A model generated the notes under the pieces. The model did no database searches. It was not told the origin of the DNA and saw nothing but the letters and a program-made list of their open reading frames with translations. A DNA stretch of 22,400 nt, taken from the NCBI GenBank assembly GCA_001953115.1, contig LSSL01007170.1:1-22400 (forward strand), read 5' to 3'. How positions within the stretch are numbered: the first letter of the stretch is position 1; each line of letters opens with the position of its first letter. The position numbers were made by a program, and so were the translations under genes. This DNA comes from Smittium mucronatum. Taxonomy: Eukaryota; Kickxellomycota; Harpellomycetes; Harpellales; Legeriomycetaceae. This document shows positions 1 through 10,675 of this stretch, piece after piece.

Positions 1-19
1 GGGGGGGGGGGGGGGGGGG
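1..19. repeat. 19-base poly-G run at the window edge
   Basis: The window opens with 19 consecutive G residues, in striking contrast to the A/T-rich DNA that follows. It directly abuts the MULE relic. It could be a true homopolymer, a sequencing artefact (two-colour chemistry reads no signal as G), or a contig or scaffold edge. The sequence alone does not decide this. Confidence 0.9.
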
Positions 20-1032
20 TGACAGTCATAGAAAAAAAATTTATACCAACCGTAATCGGAGTTCTATCAGATGAAAGCGAATCTAGCATAATTTGGAGCT
101 TAATAAAAGTAAAAAATTAGTTTGATATATTAGGATTCCATTTTAAAATTGGATCACTAGTAGCGGATTCAGCCCCAAGTATATCTTCAGCAATAAAAAA
201 ATTTTAGCCCTGATTCTCTTAGGTCAATTTTTGGGCCCACACTATTCGAAATATCACTAAGGTATTGAGAAAATGTAATGGCTATTTTCAGAAAGAAATA
301 AAAAAGGACCTTTGTGTGATTTGATTATCTCTAGACGCAAAATATTTATATAAGTCGTGGTAATTATTCGAATCAAAATATTTCGAGTTTCAAGAATTGG
401 ACGAAACAATAAAGGAGCTAAAAAAAAAATAAGCTTTAACTAATAATGCTGGTCTGGAGGGTATTTTCATTTCTGCCCGAGTACAAACAACACCTTAGAA
501 AGTTTTAATCTTACCTTTAAATATAGTTGCCTGGAGTGGAAAAGGAATAACATTATAAACTTGGTCAAAATATTTTTACAAATTTTGGGGGATATTATTA
601 AAATGAATTATACTATTAAATTTAAACCAGAATACGAATACGATAAAGTAGTATCTGATTCTTCATATCAAATTAAAAATATATTGGTTTCTAGTTCACA
701 CAGTTACAGCTTACTCAAAAGATTTCATTTATCTGAGCAATGAAAATGTAGAAACCTCAAGATAATTAGGCTTTACAAACTTTAATCAAATGCAAAAAGT
801 ACTTTCTCAATTCTCAATAGTAAAAATTACATTTCATATATTTAGCTACAGAGCTTTAATTTTTTCATACAGGATTTTTGAAATTTTTTGGAAATACACT
901 CACATATATTTGAAATTGAAAAAAAATGAAAAGAACTTATTTGATAGACTTACGGCTATTGAATTTGAAAAGAAAAAGAGGAATACAAAAAAAAAGCTAA
1001 TAGTAGCCTCTCGATATAATACTAAATTTTGA
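20..1032 (+). pseudogene. decayed MULE-type DDE transposase
   Basis: One frame (phase of base 25) can be followed from 25 to about 540 through roughly eight stop codons. It then continues in another frame at 561-743 and returns to the first frame at 790-1032. Seen in order: a segment reading IPTVIGVLSDESESSIIW, then VADSAPSISSAIKKF, which fits the catalytic-Asp region of Mutator-like transposases, then FWAHTIRNITKVLRKC, which fits the family's C/W-x-H-M-x-R-N block. After these come TNNAGLEG, the family's TNNGLE-like motif, and a basic tail EKKKRNTKKKLIV resembling the KRKRGRPKK tail after the SWIM zinc finger. The zinc-finger cysteines are not recognisable. Family assignment is by remembered motif pattern, not by a search. 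The N-terminal part lies outside the window or is lost. The gene cannot make an active enzyme as written. No terminal repeats were identified. Confidence 0.6.
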
Positions 1033-4000
1033 AACCTAAATTTCAATCCATGATATCTTTTCAATACAATTTAGCTCATTCTTAAATTATTTCTATAAAT
1101 TAAATAAAAAATAATAATTCTATACATATTTTAAAGCAAAATTAACATTTTAAGCATAATTTATTTTTATTTACAACTAGAGTGCTGATAATTTATTATA
1201 TATTTATCGGAAATATTATTTTTCGGAGATTTTAACGCTGTATTTCAATGAGAAAAGGATTATTTTGAGATAATTTGATAAATAAAGTATTAAAATAGCC
1301 TAAACCGCATTTTTTTTTCATTTATTATTAATAATTTTACAAAAAAGGCTAGAAAACAATGAAAGCGGAAACATTTAGCAATAAAAATTAAATTTATAGT
1401 AAGATCTATTCGAATATAAACCTCAATAGTTTCTAACTACTTATTCTTTTTTATTTGATTAATTGAAATATCATAGAATTAAATTATGGTTTCAAAACTC
1501 TTTCTTTTCTTAAAGATTTAATGTTGATAAATGAGTGTAAATAAGAAAAATAATAGATAAGTTAGCTACCAAATGGAATTTTTAATTAAAATTTGATTTT
1601 TATGAAGTATAAAATACTAGAAACTCTTATTTTGATAAAAAATTCACTATAAAAATATATTTTAATAACAAGAAAAGAGCTTTTTCCAAGTTTAAAAGGA
1701 TAAAATTCATTTATCATATATTTTCATTTTCATTTATTAAATCACTTCCCTTAAAAACATATCACATCGAAATTCTACTACCCTAAAAATATTTTAATCT
1801 TGGAATTAAAATCACTGGCAAGTTTTACGCTCTTTTAAAAAGAAATTTATTATATAGAGATAAAGGTTTAAAATTTTTTAGGTTATTAATTACATTTATA
1901 GATCCATTTTGATATTTAAAATACAAAAAAATTAACCATTCAAACCATGATTAAATTTAAGAAATTATTATAGCACGAAAATTTATCAAATTAAATTTTA
2001 CTATAAACAATGAACCATTGATGTTGAAAATATCAAAAAAACACATTATTTTGTGTTTTACTAATAAATTTTGTTTGATGTATCATATATTTTCATTTTT
2101 GTGATTTAAATATATCTGCAATAATAATAATAATAATATTTTATTGAAAGTGACAAGTATATTAATGTTGAAAGTAAAAAAACCCATGCTTGTCTAGGTT
2201 AAGGGATTTTTATTTTAATTATATATTATAATCCAAAATCTAGTTATTTAGATTATGATTTTTAATTTGCTTTAAACAGTATTTATATTTTAAGAGACGT
2301 TTTTATAATCATAAAGAATTCAGTTTAAAATTAAAGAAACATAAATCAACCGATTTACACTTTAAATCTAAAATTTCAAAAAAATAATGCGTGGGACGAT
2401 AAAAGATTATTATTTTATCAAATTGCACTTAAACAATTTATTAGAAGGCTTAACTTAAAAAGGTCGTCGGTGCTTAGCTTAAAGTTTAAAAAAATCCAAT
2501 GAAATATGTATATTTTTTTTTAACCTATGACTTTTTTATGTTGATTTTATTACCATAATTGTCGGGGCATGGGTCCTTTTCTATTAAATTGTTAAAATAT
2601 ATGAATTATTCGTTGTAGGATTAGTTTATTTATAAAGAATACTCAGATGAATTTTTATGTCGCTTGCCACCAACTAATTTATAAAATTATGCTTTTTAAA
2701 ATTTTAATCCAAAATTATGCTTTATTTAAAATTATTTATAACAATAAAAAAATTAAAGATAACTCGTAAAATAATGAATAGTAGTAAAAAAAGTACTCAT
2801 AACTCTTTAAAATGATCTGATTCGAAATCGATATTTTGAATCAAATTAAAATGACACCTTTTGAAAAAACTCAAATGAAAATTTGAAAAAATAATTGTTA
2901 ATCGTTATTTTTTGGCGATTTAAAGAATTTTAGACATTAGTTTGAGGCTTTTTCATTCCAAATGTTAAATTTTGGAAAATGTGTGTTAATTTCTAAAAGA
3001 TAGAAAAATAAAATAGCATTTGTCGGCATAGAATTGAATTCAAAGAAAGAGTTTTTTTACTAGTAAAATACTCTCAATTTGAACCATAAATTCGAGAAAA
3101 TATGTTTTAATAAAAATTCTCGACTAGTGAGCAAAGCTTTACTTCACATGAAAATAATTCTTATCATGATTTGATTCCGATCATGTGATGAACCCAAAGA
3201 TCTACCGAGAAATAAAAAAACCAATTAAAAATAATTAAATTGTCCAATAAAAAAAATACCACAGTTCTCCTCGTATTATGTATAATTTCACCAACTATTT
3301 ATGCAGGCGATTTCTAAAATTATTGATTCTGCTTAATTTACTCGCAGTTTGCACAATATACTAGATCTTGACCTAATTTTATCGAAGAATAATTACCAAT
3401 CAATATATTTCTATAATATTTTTTTATCAAAACATTTAATTCATTATCTGCTTAATTATTTTTTGTCATATTTACGCAAAGCGAGGTAAATAAAAATTTT
3501 CTTGTAGTATTTTTTATTTATTACTATTTTTTTTATTAAATAAATCAAGTTATTTATTTTAGAAATATATTGTTATTTATTTTTATTTATTTTTATTTTT
3601 TTTCTAAAAAATATTAATTAAATAATTATAGGTTTTGGGTTTGAAAACTTTCATATATCCATTAAAAAATATAGTATTAATTATAAAACATCTATATTCA
3701 TTTTTTTTATAATTAAACCCATCTATATTTATAGATATAAAATATTTATATTCTGAATTGTTTTTCAAAGCAATAAAAAATTCAACATATTTCTTTCACT
3801 AGAATATAGATTTTTTGAGATTTTAAATACAACAAATCCTAGGTATAGCCATTTATTTCTAATTGTGCGTATGAAAAATTGTACATTTTTTATTACTAAT
3901 CACCACTTATAAGTTAACTTTTTGCCAAAAGTAATATTTGAATATTTAGTAACTTGTTTTTTTTTATTTTAGACTAATTTTTTAAGTCCTGATAACCTGT

Positions 4001-5640
4001 GCAATAAATTAAACCATTCAAGAAAAAATTATTCTTTCAAGCTATAATATTGGTTTTATTTACTATAATTTCTTCTATATTATATTTAGATTTTAGTTTA
4101 AAAGCTTTAATCAAATTTTTTCTGTATCTTTGAAAAAATTATTTATATTATATTATAAAATTTTATAAAAACATATTATTTTTATTTTATTTAAAATTAA
4201 TAAAAAAAATTGGTCCCCGCAACAACTAATTTTTAATCAAAGCTTAATAATAATGAAAATTAAAAAGCGTAAATAAAATTTGAGCTTTTTTAAATCTCCA
4301 AATCTTTACCAATCGACTGATAACTAAATTTTTCTTTATCTCATAAAAAATCAGTTGAGATTTTAGCTTAAATTATATTTAATTCGCCAGCGCTAAAAAA
4401 AATTGATTTATTTTTCAGAACTTAATAGTTGAGAAAAACCAAGGTGTGTCAACCAAAAAAACATTTATTATTTTCATATTTTTACGTGGTTTATTTTTAC
4501 TTTTATGATTTTAAATAAGCTCTGAAGATCAGTATTAGATTTGGTTTGTATAATAGTCTTGATCTTATAAATTTTGGGGATAAGTCGTTTATAAATACCA
4601 AAGAAAACCCTTCTAGTATTCGATTTTATTCTGGTTAAAAATAATCTTTGTATATATATTAAAAATTTATTTTTATAAATAAAAAATAGAGAAATGAAAT
4701 CGTTTTTAAAGATTAAAAAATAAATCAAATTCTGACTTCATAAACTAAAAAATAAAGATATGACTAAATAAATTAAATTTGGCTTAATTTTTTTTTAAAA
4801 AAAGGAAGTATTTTTATTATAAAAAAATAAAAAACTTCATTTCTGAAAAAAAATATAGTACCATTTCTTTCCTATTTATTTTAAAACTGGTTAAACTCGA
4901 CTAAAAAAATTTATAGTCGTTTATAAACCAGATAAAAATTAAAAAAATTGTGATTAGTTTTAATATTTTACATACATTGCTAAAATAATAAATAATATTT
5001 GTCTAAATATTCTGTTGTTTTTTACTAGAAATAAATCTAAATTGAAGCTGTTTTAATCCTTTTTCCTGATTTATATTTTCTAAAAGTTTTTCGGAAAAAA
5101 AATTATTTGAAATTTATTTGTTTCGGAAATTAATAATTAATCGGTATTATAATTATTCTAAAATTGTGAAAAAGAGTAATACAGTAAGAGTTTTACATAA
5201 ATAACACTATTAAAAAACGAGTGGCGAGGTTTATTTATAAACTTTTTCTAAAGGATCAAAAATCAAATAAATTGATTAGGAAAGAACTTATTATTATAAT
5301 TTCATGTAATCATCACGTGGACTATATATCTCAAGTTTTTCAAGATAGAAAATAAAATTCAAAATTCGTTTTAGTATTCATGTTATCATATTTATTATTT
5401 AAATAAAAAAAGCGAAGAATTTAATTTTCTCGAATTCAAATTTACAGGAGCTCATATATTTTTTTTGGCGAATTAGCCGTCCGAATATTTTTTTTTGAGA
5501 CTATGATTTAAAAAAAAAAATCCTATTTTTTTTTTTTTCTGAAGCGGATCAAATATTTAATAATTATAGTGCATTAATTAATCGAAATTTCTTTTATAAA
5601 ATTCCATGGTTTTATGGTTACTATTGAAACATTTAAACTC
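1033..5640. other. A/T-rich stretch without supported genes
   Basis: This stretch is overwhelmingly A and T, with frequent poly-A and poly-T runs. I see no open frame with protein-like composition. The 84-codon minus-strand frame at 4474-4728 is Ile/Lys/Phe-rich, as expected by chance here. A 19-base direct repeat (starting TATCATATATTTTC) occurs at 1712-1730 and 2081-2099. Otherwise I see only simple-sequence DNA. Confidence 0.6.
2120..2138. repeat. (AAT)n microsatellite
   Basis: About six uninterrupted AAT units lie inside the A/T-rich stretch. This is a simple-sequence repeat with no gene attached. Confidence 0.85.
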
Positions 5641-5795
5641 TATTTTAAAAAAATATATTGAATGAAGATTTCCAGAAAGTGAATCAGAGAGAGGAAAATC
5701 TTATAAACCGATGTAATAGAATAATCAATGTATCCGGGGCATCTATATAACAAAATAACTTTTCTATATTCCCGTTTTTATTTCAACCCTCGCAG

Positions 5796-5903
5796 ATATA
5801 TTCCTGGATATTCAACTTGATTGGGTTTAAGCCTAGAGAAGATCGCAAGTTCTATGAATCAGGTTGGAAACAAGATTTAGGATTGGATTTCGCTATCTAC
5901 TGA
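5796..5903 (+). other. orphan exon-like frame, possible terminal exon
   Basis: A pyrimidine-rich tract ending in CTCGCAG at 5789-5795 is followed by 35 codons and a TGA stop. The frame has balanced composition (includes GFKPREDRKFYESGWKQDLG), unlike the Lys/Ile/Asn/Phe noise around it. It looks like the last exon of a small gene, but I could not identify the protein or a matching upstream exon. The same bases partly overlap another frame beginning with ATG near 5728. It may also belong to the decayed element just downstream. No function is proposed. Confidence 0.2.
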
Positions 5904-6189
5904 AAAATAATTTTTTGCTTTTAGGAGGGGGGGTTTTATTTTATAAGGTACATTAGTAACTAATATTAAACTCTGATAATTAGCATCTCTATACCGGATA
6001 TAGCTTTGTTTTTTACAGTTAGCATATTTTCATTTCACTGTACTAACTTTGTGGCAGAGGAATTCATGCTATAATCATATTTTACTCATTATAATGAAAA
6101 TTTTAAATTCGAATAAATATTTTCAAGACTTTTTTTTCTTGTGGTCTTGTTTTTTATAAAGATGAAACTATATTGTTAAATTGATAATA

Positions 6190-6520
6190 TTTATAAATTA
6201 CTGCAGATGGACATGGTGGCAGAAATAAAAATGAAACCCTCATATTTCTTGTTATATCTCTATTCTCATAATTTTTAAAAAAATCCAAAAACACTTGGTA
6301 ATACTGTTGAAACTATTAATAGACTCTAATTTGATACTTTTTAGTGTTTCCCCGCAGCCAAAAACTGTGTTAATTCATTGAAGAGTGGAATTATAAGGTT
6401 GGATCAGCCAACACTAAATATATTGAAATTAATTCAAAATAAAACACGGAAATGGAAATTTAAATATTTGGATCATAGTAAAAGCTGAGAATTTTAAAAG
6501 ACACGAAATTTTTGAGACAG
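6190..6520 (+). pseudogene. relic of a DDE/RNase H-like transposase (D-G-x-G-G-x-N-x-N motif)
   Basis: Bases 6204-6272 read ADGHGGRNKNETLIFLVISL followed shortly by a stop. This fits the (S/A)-D-(N/G)-x-x-G-Q-N-x-N-x-x-L motif found around a catalytic Asp in a widespread group of eukaryotic transposase-like proteins (DUF7869-like, from memory). Further downstream, in a different frame near 6410-6480, NILKLIQNKTRKWKFKYLDH resembles the later 'W-x-F' block of such proteins. The two parts are separated by frameshifts and stops, so it is a broken copy at best. Boundaries are approximate, and the assignment rests mainly on one motif of about ten residues. Confidence 0.3.
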
Positions 6521-6805
6521 TAAATCTGATTATTTGACTAAAGATGTAAATATTTCATTCCAATACAAAAATATTAACAATTTATGTATAAGGAGGGATG
6601 GACAGGAAATAAATATGAATAAAAATTAAAAGTTACAAGGTATTTTATTTTAAAGTGAGACAAAAAAAACTCACTTTCCAACATAAGAGAGGAAAAATGG
6701 GATAAAGTATCTATGTTTTTAAAAAAAGAATTAGAAATTAACTAAAATGGGAATATTGTGGAAAATTAATCGACGTGGGAGAGAAGAGGAATGGGAGATA
6801 ATAAA

Positions 6806-8538
6806 TTAAGTATGACGTGCAAGCCATTCTATAGCCAGGCTCAGATCCCCATTATTGATTTCCAGGGCCCTAAGATTTTAAATTATTAGAAAAGATTGAA
6901 AAGATTGCAACAAAAATATAACTATAACACTAACCTTTTATTCATATCGATATTATCAAACCCCATCTCCACGAGCAGGCTGGCTTCAGACTCATAGTTT
7001 GACATCGATCTTTGCTGAATGGATTGAGAATGAGATACGTTAGAGCCGTTGAAAATGTTATTAAAATCATGCGAAGAGCTTTGTACATTCTGGGGAGAAG
7101 AAATGGTCATCTTCGATACTAAAAAAATTAGGAAAAAAAAAGTGTGAATAATAAAAAAAAAAGAAGGGTTTGACCAAAAAGCCGTCAATATATTACGCTT
7201 TATACCAATTTCCTGATTACTGGCGGGTTGGTTAATGATATTAGGCATTTTTTTGGGAAGAGAATGATGTTGCTGAGTTTGTTGTTTTTGGAATAGGTCG
7301 TATATGTTTTTCTGGGGATTATATGCGAATGGAAAGACATCCCGAGGATCTGAAGGAATATTATCAACGGGATTCAAAGGGTTGGGATTTTGAAACATCA
7401 TAAAAGGATTTGTATTTTTGGGCTTCGGAGCCCAAGGATTAGGCAGAGGAGTTGTATTGATTTTGGTTTCTAAAAAATGAGAGTTTGAAAATAAAAAAAT
7501 AAATAAAGAGAAGATGGGCAATAAATAAAATAGGGATAAATGAAATGGGTATATGATATTTACTGTCAGGTTCGGTTATGTTTAGTAAACGAGCTAGTCT
7601 TAGATTTTTAAGTTTGGTAGTCTCTGGAGACTCGTTCATGATTTCAGAGTTCTCCATAGGTTTTTGTAAATTATTGTACATTTGAGTCAAGTAATTGAAA
7701 CCACCAGGCTGCATTTCCAAGTTGGATAAAGCGCGATCATTATTTCGTAACATTTCCTTCATAAGTTCAGGATTCTGGGCTGCTGAAAAGAACTAGAAGA
7801 AAAAAAATCAAGTAAGAAAAAGAGCACATAAAATCAAAGAAAATGGAACAAAAAAAGAAAGAAATACCTGATCCATAAAACCAGAGTCGTGGAAAACAGA
7901 TTTATATTCCGGATTTTTCTTCATTAATTCTTTAAATTGAGGATTAGATCCCATAATCCTTTGAATAGTGTCGGGATCCCGCATGATTCCCTGTAAATAA
8001 GAATAAGACATAAGAAAATCGAAAACTATAACTGAAAAAAAAAAAAAGCAGAACCTTTAGAATGGGATTCTTTGATATTTGATTCAGCAGCGCAATTTCA
8101 GGCTGTTCATGGGTGGGAGTTTTTGCAGGAGCAGCTGGGGCGGAAGGTCCATTATCAGCCAAAAATACAATCAAAAGAGATGAGCCATCTGAAATCTCAT
8201 CTAAAAAAAAAGGAAATGAAAGTAAGATTAAAATGAAACTGTAGAGAAGGAAAAGTGAAGAATATAAAGCAAGAGGAGGGTAAAATTAAATCAAGTCATA
8301 GTGCTTGTAAAATACCATATTCAGAAAATTTCTTATCATCCTTGAGAATGGATCTTCCGTGCATTAACCTGATTTGATTGACAGGGCGGTTGATTTTAGT
8401 ACTCAACTGAGTTTTCAAATCCAGTATATAACTATCGGGATATATTTGAAAATCCTCAGAAGGAAAGTTGGGGCCGGAAATGAGCAGCTTTATGGGAGAT
8501 AAGGAGGAAGGTGATTGACGGGATGATTGATTAGCCAT
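6806..8538 (-). CDS. UBQLN: ubiquilin/Dsk2-like UBL-STI1-UBA proteasome shuttle factor, seven exons
   Basis: Exons (minus strand): 8538-8316, 8200-8055, 7990-7868, 7792-7564, 7469-7206, 7118-6935, 6869-6806. All phases fit, giving 1233 bases and 410 residues. Introns are 115, 64, 75, 94, 87 and 65 bases, with donors GTATTT, GTTCTG, GTATTT, GTAAAT, GTATAA and GTTAGT, and acceptors TAG or CAG. Residues ~16-88 form a ubiquitin-like domain (IKLLISG...[11 protein letters not shown]...DGSSLLIVF). Residues ~109-215 match the ubiquilin STI1 region ([34 protein letters not shown]). A Pro/Asn/Gln-rich linker with LPNPWAP follows, then a C-terminal UBA domain (~373-408) with the MGF loop at 380-382 and [19 protein letters not shown]. 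Known role of the family: it binds ubiquitinated clients through UBA, docks on the proteasome through UBL, and chaperones hydrophobic segments through STI1. The start is the first Met ahead of the UBL. The protein is shorter than animal ubiquilins and close to yeast Dsk2 in size. The donor of intron 2 is weak but is the only one that keeps the frame. Confidence 0.93.
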
Positions 8539-9056
8539 ATTAAAATGACGAAATAAAGGTACAGATAAGGGGAGGAAGACAGAAAGATATCAAAATATAT
8601 ATTATCTAGTGCAAGTCCGAAAAACGAGGCAGGCGACAAATTGAGTTCACTAGCCAAAATAACCCAAAACTTGTTAATGAGAACTCCTACTGCTTTCTGA
8701 AATAGAGGCTGGCCAAGACCTGGATAAAATGGACCGCCTCTGCCTCTACCTCTGGCTTTGCTCTCGACATTGGGTAAATGGCTCTTCTTCCCAGCATTCC
8801 CATTTGCCAAACACCTATTTGCCTCCAGGTTATATGCTGAGGGATTATTTTGATACTACATGAAGCATCGGATTGGACCATCACTCAGTTCACAAAGTGC
8901 ATGCGGATATAAAATTGATTCTAACCAATAAATTATTTCATTTGGAGGGAGGCGACTGCCTGGAGTGATGGGGCCAAAATATTTAGTGGTGAAATGGTCA
9001 AAGTGCTTACTAAGGGTCTCTTTAGTGGAATGGGCTGACACATGACCATCTTCCAA
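8490..9056 (-). pseudogene. unidentified broken coding-like frame upstream of ubiquilin
   Basis: One minus-strand frame runs from 9056 to about 8580 with protein-like composition and a single TAG stop near 8859. Segments include FGPITPGSRLPPNEIIYWLE before the stop, then CLANGNAGKKSHLPNVESKA and an ARGRGRGG stretch after it. Base composition is clearly richer in G+C than the A/T-rich DNA around. An RG-rich run suggests a nucleic-acid-binding part, but I do not recognise the family. It could be a decayed gene, a mobile-element relic, or exons of a live gene: GTTAGA near 8922 as donor and the AAATAG before GTGTTTG near 8816 as acceptor would skip the stop, though the resulting frame was not verified. 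The lower end of the frame overlaps ubiquilin exon 1 in another phase and is not meaningful there. Confidence 0.3.
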
Positions 9057-9060
9057 TCCT

Positions 9061-10580
9061 CCGACAGAGCAAGCTATTATTTAGATGATCTAATCACCAA
9101 TAAAGATGTGTTCTTCATTGATGATTAATAATGGACATCAGTTTTATTTGCACAAAATCAGGCGTTTTATTAATTACCGATATTTACTGGTATGAGTGTA
9201 ATAATTATTGGCCATCAGCATCATTACGATAAATACTGGCGTCCCAATTACTAATTCGGACTGGAATAAATAAAGAAATAGGGATCAGTTGAGCATTTGA
9301 AAAAGAGCTAATATGCGCTGATTCTTGTGCTGTGACGTTACAGCTCATTCCAAACTAAGATGGGGTCAAAAATGGTGATTAGGATCGATTACATAGTTCC
9401 TCCAGAGACCGCGAAGTCGTTTGTGATTCAGGCTCGCCATCATGTGTCGATTAATACGAACATATGTAACAGCCAGTAAACCACAATAAGTTTGGCTCGA
9501 AACAGAGGCTCAATCGAGGAAATTTGCCAATAACTTGCTACTTTCTCTTGCCCAATACTCTTTGTTTGAAACAATATTTTGCCTCAGAATCGACGAATTT
9601 ATTACCCGTCGGAGATTGATAATATTCGCCGTCGATGACAGCTCAGCGCAAAAATATGGGCACTGAGTAGTGAGTCCTACAATTTTAGATGTATACCAGC
9701 ACCAATCCAATTTGTTAATGGTTTTCGTGCCATGAATATAAAACAGCCGTTATGATCGTTGGAGGATTTGGTGGTCTGCTTTTTGATGATACTCATCCAT
9801 CTGAGGTTTTAGGATACTGTAATTGTGCTGCTCCGAGAACCTTGAACTGCTTATTTTTGCTACTCAAAATCAATAATCTTCTTCGAGTATCCCTAAACCC
9901 AACTATATGAATTATCCATGCATTTAACCTATAACAGTTATTTTCCAGCTTTTTTATCGCTCAGTATTTGCTCCAATCGCAATTTTCTATAAACAATAAA
10001 TTGACCTATTAAAGAGAATACTCAAACGTACATTATTATCTCTTTCGGGAAAGAAGCAAAAAAATGGCACTATATTTTTTACCAATAAACACAATAATTT
10101 ATTTATGATGTAACTATTGGATTAACTTTACACATTATCGAATAGTAGCAGTTAGGTTTCGTATGCAAAAAACTGACGCATTATTGTACCCATAAATTGC
10201 TTTTGCATATTCTAATTTGTCAACTGGCAAAGCCAAATAATTTCAAGATATCTTAAATTGGTGCCTAGTATAAAAAGTAGCATGGATTTTCTGTAAAATA
10301 ACTGGTTATAACACAATAAAATTGCTAAAAGTTATCCCTTTCCCACTGTAGAAAATATGACAAGCAACTATTTGTTTAGCAGCTTTTTCAGAATTATCGA
10401 TTTATTTGATTAGTACCAACGGATGGAAAGTTAAATTGTTCGACTAATTGACCCCTTCAAGGCCTACGGTGCAAAAATGGAATTTATTTTCCAGCATACA
10501 TCAGCATTTAATTTTTTTATCCGTGTTGAATACTAATTTAATTTTTACTTTTTTAGGATTAGATAATATTAATTTTTACA
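9061..10580. other. G+C-richer stretch with fragmentary frames, no supported gene
   Basis: From about 9061 to 9900 the DNA has clearly more G and C than the flanks, as decayed coding DNA would. The best pieces are minus-strand frames at 9710-9510 (includes NIINLRRVINSSILRQNIVS) and, in another frame near 9630-9540, GEYYQSPTGNKFVDSEAKYC. A plus-strand piece near 9747-9790 reads TAVMIVGGFGGLLFDD. None extends far or matches a family I can name with confidence. From 9900 to 10580 the sequence becomes more A/T-rich and I see nothing definite. This is likely remains of one or more old insertions. Confidence 0.4.
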
Positions 10581-10675
10581 AATAGGAATTCAATAAACTT
10601 TTGGGCCCTGAAAGAGCTAACCCTTTAATTTCATTTTAATTCTTTCAGGGCCCAAAACCACATTGGATTCCTATT
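10581..10675. repeat. inverted repeat with 35-base arms, foldback/MITE-like
   Basis: Left arm 10581-10615 and right arm 10641-10675 are reverse complements at 30 of 35 positions. The innermost 17 bases (TTTTGGGCCCTGAAAGA) match perfectly, and the outer 14 match with one difference. The loop is 25 bases. The shape fits a miniature foldback element or the fused ends of a deleted transposon. I found no clear target-site duplication. A related half (GCCCTGAAAG then CTAAACCC) occurs at 10791-10811, so the motif is not unique in the window. Confidence 0.8.

Noticed and set aside
4474..4728. 84-codon minus-strand frame
   Set aside because: Lys/Ile/Phe-rich composition typical of chance frames in A/T-rich DNA, with no domain.
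7439..7762. Continuation of ubiquilin exon 4 into hydrophobic sequence
   Set aside because: The hydrophobic tail is the reading of intron 4. The GTAAAT donor and TTTTAG acceptor restore the LPNPWAP linker and the UBA.
9747..9790. Plus-strand TAVMIVGGFGGLLFDD, resembling a kelch/attractin repeat
   Set aside because: Only one motif of about 16 residues. The flanking frames show no further kelch blades and contain stops.
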